Positions 49,880 to 56,384 of a stretch of DNA of 56,384 nucleotides are shown here, piece after piece. A program made the translations under genes and the position numbers. Position 1 is the first letter of the stretch. Every line of letters starts with the position of its first letter. Below the pieces are notes generated by a model. It had not been told where the DNA came from, made no database searches, and saw nothing but the letters and a program-made list of their open reading frames with translations. Source of the DNA: Lactifluus volemus (taxonomy: Eukaryota > Basidiomycota > Agaricomycetes > Russulales > Russulaceae); NCBI GenBank assembly GCA_022376515.1, contig WTXI01000237.1, positions 1 through 56,384 on the forward strand, given 5' to 3'.

Positions 49880-52800
49880 AATGTCTCTAAGCCATATCAA
49901 GATATTGTCGGTGAACATGCGCCGCCGCAATCACATGATGCATGCCCTCCTCCAATCTTCTGACCATCACATCCTCGCCGTCCAGGAACCCTGGTTTGGC
50001 CACGTCTCCACTTCTCGCTCTGACTCGGATCCTACGGCCTCCCGATCCTCGGAGGGGCCGCTAATGACAAATGGACTTGTCTGAGCCCTATCCTCACACC
50101 TGGCCAACACGCCAAGACCCTCCTTTACGTCCATCACTCTCTCATGTCCGCCTGTTCTCCGATCCTCCGATCGACGAGGGCTTTTCTTCCCCTTCCGGCA
50201 TGGCCGTCGACTTCACGTTCATTTCCGCTCCCTCTTTCCGTCTCTAAACTTCTATCATTCCGTTCCGGATCATGGGCACGGCCTACACGGCCTCTTTCCT
50301 CCTCCATTGACACACGGTTCCCACTCTGGTCGTAGGCGATTTCAACACCACAGTGCCATGTGGTCGCCTCCTGGACACGCCCTCTCCTCCTGGGGCCCCC
50401 TCCTGGAGGATTGGCTAACGTCACAGGACCTCGCCTGCCTTAAACCCCTCGGAACCCTACCTGGAGGGGACCCCCGGGCATGAACCTTCCGTACTCGATC
50501 TCTTTCTCGTCAACTCCCTGGCTGCCGCCACCCTCGATCTTTCTCCTATCACCGTCTCTTTTGATCTCTCCCTTCACTCCGACCATGCCGCTCTTTCCAC
50601 CGCTCTCTCTCCCACTCTCCCCTCCCTCCTCCTCCCACCCGGGAACTCCCGGGGTTCAAGGTGATCGATGACATGGAAGACGCCTGGCAACACGCCTTCC
50701 GTGCCCTCCCGATCACACCCCCGATTACCTCGGTTGCACACCTTTCCAGGGAAGCCGATCGCCTCCTACAGGACATTGACACGGTCTGCTTCGACTTCTT
50801 TGATCGCCGTTCACCCCGGACCCTCGGGGGGCCCGGTGGTGGAACCAAGAGTGCTCTGCCGCTCTTGCTCTCTGGAAACTGCCCCACCTCCTCTCCGCGC
50901 ACCTCTCTACCATGCCCTCCGCACCACCATTACAAAGGCCAACGCGATGCGCTCACGATTTCCTCGACCACTGCTCTCCGGATAACCTCTGGAAGCTGCC
51001 CGTTGGCGACACGGCCGCTCAGTTTCTCTCATCCCCCCTCTTCTTGATTCTGCCTCACACTCCTTAACCGCTGACCCGCCTACCATGGCGACCATCCTCC
51101 AATCCCGGTTTTTTCCACCCCTTCCCCCAGGGAAGGCGGTCACACTCCCTTCGGACCCCCCTCCCTTTACCCGTCCGGCATCATGGCCCTGTCACTCTTT
51201 CTGAAATTCGTTCGGGGCTGGCGCCCACCTCCAACAAATCGGCTCCCGGCCCTAGCGGCATCGGCTACAAACTTCTTAAATGGGCCTTCACCGCTTCCCC
51301 ATCACGCTTCGTTACTCTCTTCTCGGCTGCTCTCTCCCTTGGAGTCCACCCCTGGAAGGCGGCCCGGGTTGTCGTCCTCCACAAACCGGGCAAAGCCGGA
51401 TTACTCTCTGGCTAAGGCCTACAGACCCATCAGCCTCCTCGAATGTGCCGGCAAACTCTGGAGAAGATAGTCGCCAAACGCCTCCTAGCCGACCTTAACA
51501 CTTATCACATCCTTCCCCCCCTCCAGTTTGGCTCCCGGGACTACAGCAGCGCCGTCGATGGCGCCGGACACCTGGCCCATCTAGCCCAATCTTGCCTCAA
51601 GGCCGGACACGTTGCTGCGACCATCTTCTTTGACATCCAGGGCTTCTTTGACAACCTGAACCCTGCCCGAGTCGCCTACCTCCTTCACATTTACGGCTTC
51701 CCACAGTCCCTCGTCCAATGGACCCTCTCTTTCCTCTCCGATCGGACGGCCTCGCTTTCCTTCAATGGTTACACGCATGGACCCCAGTCACTCTCTTACG
51801 GCACCCCTCAGGGCTCGCCCCTCTCGCCTATCCTTTCAGCTATTTATACGGCCCCCCTCCTCACTCTCCTTAACTCTTCAGAATCTTCCCCCTTCACCTC
51901 CTTCCAGTTATATGTTGACGACGGCTGCATCACTGCCAGCGGGGAAACGTACCGCTCTGCGGCGTCGAAGGCCGCGCGATTGTACGAGCAAGCAGCTTCC
52001 TGGCTATTTGATGTGGGGCTCCGGCTCGACCCGGAGAAGACGGAATTCATGCTCTTCCGCACCCGCCATGTCGAACGCCATTTTGGCCCTCATCTAACTC
52101 GCCTCGCTCTCCGGGACCCCTCCAACGGTGAGTACACAGTCAAATCATCCAAGGTGGTTCGCTACCTAGGTATCTACTTCAACCCCACGCTTTCATGGAA
52201 AGAACACGTCTCCATCATGGCCTCCAGAGCCCGCTCCTCCCTAGCGGCCCTGGGGTCCTCGGCAACTCCATTCGGGGCTTGGACTTCGCTAATTGGCGCA
52301 AAGTCTACCTCGCGGTAATTCTTCCAATCCTTACGTACGGTTCTCCCATTTGGTTCACTGACGTCAAACAGAAAGGCTTGGTCCAGCCCCCTTCAGGTGG
52401 CGCAGAACCAAGCTGTCGACGCCTCAGTGGCGCCTTCCGTACCACACCTACTGCCCCGCTCCATCATTTACTTAGCATCCCTCCTGTACGATACACCCTG
52501 CTTAAGCTCCGAACCCAGTACATTACCCGCCTCTCGTCACTTCCCCCGTCCTCCCCTTTACTTAAGTCAGTTTGGTCCAACCCCATCTCACGATGGCATC
52601 GCACCTTCCTTCCACTTACGAACCTTTGGTCTCTAGTTAAATCCAGAACCCCCCGCTCTTTCCTTTTTCGTACCCTTCCCGCCTACTCTCCGCCTGGTCA
52701 CACCGGGGTTTCACTTCGCATGCTTCCTCCCCTAAGGAGGTACACTCTCTCACTCGTTCCCTCATCACTAAACCCCCTCCTCTGCCCACTGCCTTTACGT

Positions 52801-53725
52801 TAGATCCCTCCTATCCCACCCCTGACTCTTTTGTCATGCTTTCTTGCTCTACAGTGGGGAGAGGCTGCTGCAGTCGGGGGTGTCGGTGGACACGGACCGT
52901 AGATGGTCACTGCTTAAGGCCCTCTCGCAGGGCCTCAATTTTTTCCTCTCGCTCCCTTCGGGGGCTTTCTTTATATTCTCCTACCAAACAAATTGGTGCT
53001 ACCTTATCTTATGAACACTTCCGTTAAGTCCCCTTTTCTTTCTTTCGCCTCCTGTTTTACTTCTCTCTCTCTTCTTTCTGGACCCTTCCCAGCGCGCGCC
53101 GTTGAGCTACGGCTCTCAAGGAGTCTTGGGCTTGTGTCCCGGGTCAGAGGAGCTGGATCGCCTCCTTCGGGAATTACAACCTACCTTGGTGGTCGAACCC
53201 CCGGTTCCCCCCTCTACTTCTTGCTTTCGACTTATGGGGGAAAGAGCTCGCCTCTGGGGAGCTCCCTCGCACGCCGGGCCACAAAGCCTGGCGCGCATGC
53301 CCCAACACCCCGTCGAACCAACCTCCACCATTTGTGCGGGGACTGCTCTCCCACAAAAACAGACATCTCTTCACGTCCGGGCTGCACTCCTAGTCAACAC
53401 GCCTTTTTTGCAGACTACAGCGACCAGTTCCGGCCACTGGCAGGGACAACACCTTCTGCCCCTTGCAATGACATCCCCTTCACACCCACACTCTCACCAC
53501 TTCACTCAGGCCCCACCCACACCGGCCCCCATTTACCGCTACTCCATCAACCACGTCCTCTTTGATTGCCGCCTCCACTCTGACCACCGTGCCTCCACTA
53601 TGAGGGTTTCTCCTCACAGTACCTCTTCTCTACTGAAGCAGGTGGCCGACGTCTCGCCCAATTCCTACTCCTCTCACAACAAGGCCTCCGGCCCCTCCCA
53701 CCCCGCCCTGACCCCCCTTGAATGA
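49880..53725 (+). pseudogene. LINE ORF2: AP-type endonuclease and reverse transcriptase, multiply broken
   Basis: Endonuclease motifs appear in order but in shifting frames: SHIKILSVNMRRRNHM and ILAVQEPWF near 49.9 kb, VVGDFNTT near 50.33 kb, SVLDLFLVNS near 50.5 kb and LHSDHAALS near 50.58 kb. The RT part is open from 51443 to 52318: KIVAKRLLADLNTYH, ATIFFDIQGFFDNL (first catalytic Asp), GTPQGSPLSPILSAIY and QLYVDDG (catalytic pair). The frame is lost again after 52318. A C-terminal Cys/His motif (DCRLHSDH, near 53560) may be the usual end-domain. No RNase H core was recognised. At 51450-51470 a one-base shift separates PISLLECAGKL from EKIVAK. Confidence 0.8.
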
Positions 53726-53892
53726 TTCCGGCCTCGGCCGCGCTCCCTCCTTTCTGACCTCCTCTTATTATACTCCTTCTCTCTCCCCTTCTTTCTACCT
53801 TGTTTCCTTACTTGTGTCTCCGTTTGGATAGTACCTTGTACAGAGTAACTTAGTCTTGTCGCAATATACGCGGGGACTATAAACCCCAATTC

Positions 53893-53915
53893 AAAAAAAA
53901 AAAAAAAAAAAAAAA
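53893..53915 (+). other. Poly(A) tail of the LINE
   Basis: 23 consecutive A after CCCCAATTC, marking the LINE 3' end and the plus orientation. Confidence 0.9.
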
Positions 53916-54759
53916 CAGAAAGTGTTCAATTGAGTTACCAGTTCGCGCCAAAAGCTTTGCGACTACTGATTGTCTGAGTACGGGCTGTGCAATCCTTCAT
54001 AGATCAATGGCCCGGGGTACTCCACTTGTCCGATTAAGAGTAACGCGAGGTATTTATCACATCGGCTCCAAGGCAGATATCCAAAAGACACAGAACAGCG
54101 AATCAATTCCATTTTCATAACATTATCCCCAGGCCGTGACGACTGAACGTGTGTTATACAGTACTTCGATTATAGCCTTTCTCCACTCACCTCATTTGTC
54201 TGGACTCCGCTTCGAATTGCCGGAATACCTGGGACATTTGAGGTTCCAGTAGCTCCAGACCAAGGCACCTGTGGGTGCCTTGCTTCGATTCGAAGGGTAG
54301 TGTCATGACCGCGGCCGTTGGCGGCTTCGGTACAAGGCGGCCCGGTTGACGTGAGGACTTCTATCTCCATTCACCAGCCACAACGGTGCTGTATTCCACG
54401 TGCACTGGCACTACAACACATGCCAACGTGCGTTTGAATGCAAGAATGTGCCTATAGTAGTCGTACTGCTACTTCAAGCTTGGCAGCTACTGGAACTCAC
54501 GGATAACTCGAGGCAGCGAAACATCTTCGATTGGCTTGCACGAACAGGATCCTACCAAACTTGGGGGAACGGATATCTTGTCATCCTAATATAAGTTATG
54601 AATGGTCCACGTTAGTCTCGCGCAAATTTGCCGTGGGTGGCACCCTCCCTACACCCTCAAACACATCGGTGAGTCGACTTCCCTCCCCCCCTGCGTTGAC
54701 TTCTAACAACTGTATTGTCTCCCGACGACGGCAGTAATACCCCATTGAACCACTTGCCC
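53916..54759. other. Spacer upstream of the terminal membrane-protein gene
   Basis: No gene is seen. A hairpin with arms AAGGCACC/GGTGCCTT lies at about 54263-54282. The sequence is not repeated elsewhere in the window. Confidence 0.5.
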
Positions 54760-55803
54760 ATGGCTGATCGCTGCATCATTTCGAACCCTGACATAGCAGG
54801 GATAGGGGTCAGCGTCTTCGCCTCATCCTTGACTCTGCATTAACTATCGAAATGCGCACCAGACTCGCATCAATTTCTACGCAACGATATTCCTAATGGC
54901 CCTAATACCGGAGAATGAGCGCACGAGTGAGGTCGTGAACAGTTTATACGAGAACTCCGTCTACTACGGCCTAGCTCTCGTCTTGACCGCCATCATCCAG
55001 ACTCTTCAAACGCAGCTAGACTTGTACCATGCTATATTCGTGATGCAAATCATCTTCTCCCTCAACTTTGTCTATTCGTATGGTACGGTTTTTGATAATT
55101 TAGACGTGTTGTTAAACCACTGATGATGTAATGCGGATACAGGCATGAGCAAGTTCATTCGAGATTCGAGCGGCAATTCCACCGAGTCTCGGGTCAAATT
55201 ACGTCGCACAAAGGTCATCATGGCGATCCAGATATCTACTACCATTATGTTCACTATCTGGTTGCTATACGTATGGATCAAAGATGATCACTTTGGGTCG
55301 CAACCAGAGTGCAATCATCTCGTCAAATACGTATTCGTTTTCGCTAACATTCAGGCTACCGAGTCCTGGCTCCGAGTCCTGTTCATCATATACCCTCGTC
55401 TTCTTTTCTTGCGCGTTATTGCTCCGGTTCATCTTGATATTCTCTCTTTACGTGGGCGGCCATCACAAGTCACCGAGTGTGAAACCTAGGGCAAGGCAAG
55501 AAATCCCACATCTCAAAATAGTCCTCTCTGTAGGGTGTGTTCTTCCGCCAAGTCGTCATGTGTTGATAGATTCTATTAAATTTCTCATCAGATCAGCGGT
55601 ATATGGTGTTGCAACGTTGGAGTTGATCGTGCGTCGTGCGTCCCATCGTCAATGTAAGCACGCTCAGACTGAGTTAGGTCCACCGCAACGGTGCAAACAT
55701 CCAACCTGGCGAGGAGACCTGGGGCTTTGGTCAGATTCTTGCACTCATTTTACTTTTGGGATGTGTGTCGATATTGTGGTATCTATTCGCGAGCAGTACC
55801 TGA
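54760..55803 (+). CDS. Agaricomycete multi-pass membrane protein (NPDIAGIG family), possible frameshift
   Basis: A different family from the array genes. Exon 1 is 54760-54807 (MADRCIISNPDIAGIG), exon 2 is 54863-55082 (TRINFYATIFLMALIPE ... FSLNFVYSY), and exon 3 starts at 55143 (GMSKFIRDSSG). Helices include GLALVLTAIIQTL, YHAIFVMQIIFSLNF, VIMAIQISTTIMFTIWLLY and LVKYVFVFANIQ. The last part reads WGFGQILALILLLGCVSILW and ends in a TGA at 55801-55803. Near 55392 the frame has to change by one base (FIIY then LVFFSCALLLRF); an extra C in TACCCTC would explain it, so this may be a pseudogene or contain a sequence error. The family has no known function; the short C-terminus and six or seven helices are typical. 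Confidence 0.65.
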
Positions 55804-56384
55804 GGCATGAAGAGGCAACGCCTCCTAGTGCCAGTGCATGATGTATCTCTGGGACTTGCGCAATGTCAGTATTTTGGCTAACGATGCTGTCCCCCAGCTG
55901 TCATCTACGCCTGTCGATTGCCTGGTCTGCGTGCTCGGGCTTTTCCTTCCATCCTTCGCCTGTATTTCATCACGTTAATACTTAAAGCCAACAGACACGC
56001 AGGTTTCCTGATGGGCGAAAGCAAAAAATCCACTGGCAAGTACAGTTATGCTAGTGCAGCCGCCGCCTTGGCTTCGATGTACCGACTCTCTGCACAAACT
56101 GCGCTGCGCTTGCATCAATAACCAACAACTGGATCACACGCTCAGGCTCTGGGCTGCGTTCAGGCGTTCAAACGTTCAAGCACCTTGGAATCCGAGTCTC
56201 TCACGTAATACGGGAAATAGTGCACGTGCCAAGGCGCTTCGCTCGCGATCATCGCCAAGCCATCCGAGACGAGCGCTCCCATTCCATACCTCCTTATATG
56301 CATCTTATGATTCGGCGCCTGGCAGTCCTGCTTGGCATCAACGCGACATATTAGGATCTTGTGATTCTTGTCGTCAGGAACGGT
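55804..56384. other. Downstream sequence, no supported gene
   Basis: A 67-codon frame at 55918-56121 ends with an Ala-rich stretch (YASAAAALASMYRLSAQ) but has no visible partner exons or family. The rest to the window edge shows no feature I can support. Confidence 0.4.

Larger units (their letters stand above)
46617..53915 (+). mobile_element. Tad1-like LINE retrotransposon, near full-length but inactivated
   Basis: A two-ORF non-LTR element: ORF1 (46769 to about 49560, with zinc knuckles) and ORF2 (endonuclease from about 49880, RT around 51.4-52.3 kb), ended by a 23-base A run at 53893-53915. The membrane-protein spacer can be followed up to about 46616 (TCATTTTTCAG), so the LINE begins just after the LTR element's target site. 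The DNA after the poly(A) does not continue that spacer and no target duplication is evident. Several frameshifts disable ORF2. Confidence 0.85.

Noticed and set aside
52836..53565. Independent gene after the LINE RT domain
   Set aside because: The frames are Ser/Leu/Pro-rich pieces of the decayed LINE ORF2 C-terminus lying before its poly(A) tail.

Overview
The window is eukaryotic, almost certainly from an agaricomycete (mushroom-forming basidiomycete) genome. The genes are split by many 49-69 base GT..AG introns. The protein families are typical of Agaricomycetes: Plavaka-type transposase, DUF6698, lineage-specific multi-pass membrane proteins and a fungal NAPE-PLD-like hydrolase. Most of the rest is mobile DNA. 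There are no rRNA genes, CRISPR arrays or operons.

Layout. (1) 1-4.36 kb: a decayed Ty3/gypsy LTR retrotransposon on the minus strand (LTR, leader ORF, gag, protease-RT-RNase H), cut off at 395 by what looks like another LTR. (2) 4.36-8.69 kb: a host-gene fragment, hAT-like debris, a solo LTR with a 5-base target duplication (6361-6652), and a GC-rich hAT-like non-autonomous element (7140-8683) with terminal inverted repeats, an 8-base target duplication and a tRNA-like segment inside. (3) 8.7-28.5 kb: a segmentally duplicated array with five paralogues of one membrane-protein gene (eight exons; the four with intact splice sites encode 323-326 aa), interleaved with one complete and three truncated copies of a NAPE-PLD-like metallo-beta-lactamase hydrolase and with degenerate spacer DNA.

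(4) 28,571-43,254: a 14.7 kb Plavaka-type (EnSpm/CACTA-like) DNA transposon inserted in the last intron of the fifth membrane-protein gene. It has terminal inverted repeats, subterminal repeat arrays and a 2-base target duplication. Besides its transposase it carries a Spt5-like NGN/KOW elongation-factor homologue, a REB1/TTF1-like Myb protein, a DUF6698 protein and a His/Cys-repeat protein, arranged around a central foldback. This is the most interesting part of the window. (5) 43,857-46,600: a complete non-autonomous LTR retrotransposon with a 5-base target duplication, belonging to the same family as the solo LTR at 6.4 kb. (6) 46.6-53.9 kb: a full-length but frameshifted Tad1-like LINE with a poly(A) tail. 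(7) 53.9-56.4 kb: another agaricomycete membrane-protein gene (54,760-55,803).

How the parts relate. The array appears to have grown by repeated segmental duplication. NAPE-PLD makes N-acylethanolamine lipids, so its linkage to a receptor-like membrane family is suggestive, but a functional link is only inference. In the Plavaka element two or three genes are transcribed leftward (His/Cys-repeat ORF, REB1-like, DUF6698) and two rightward (Spt5-like, transposase) from a central region. This suggests an element that brings its own transcription-related factors. Exon junctions were read by eye. Those of the membrane-protein copies and of the NAPE-PLD gene from exon 3 on are supported by exact phase arithmetic; others are approximate.
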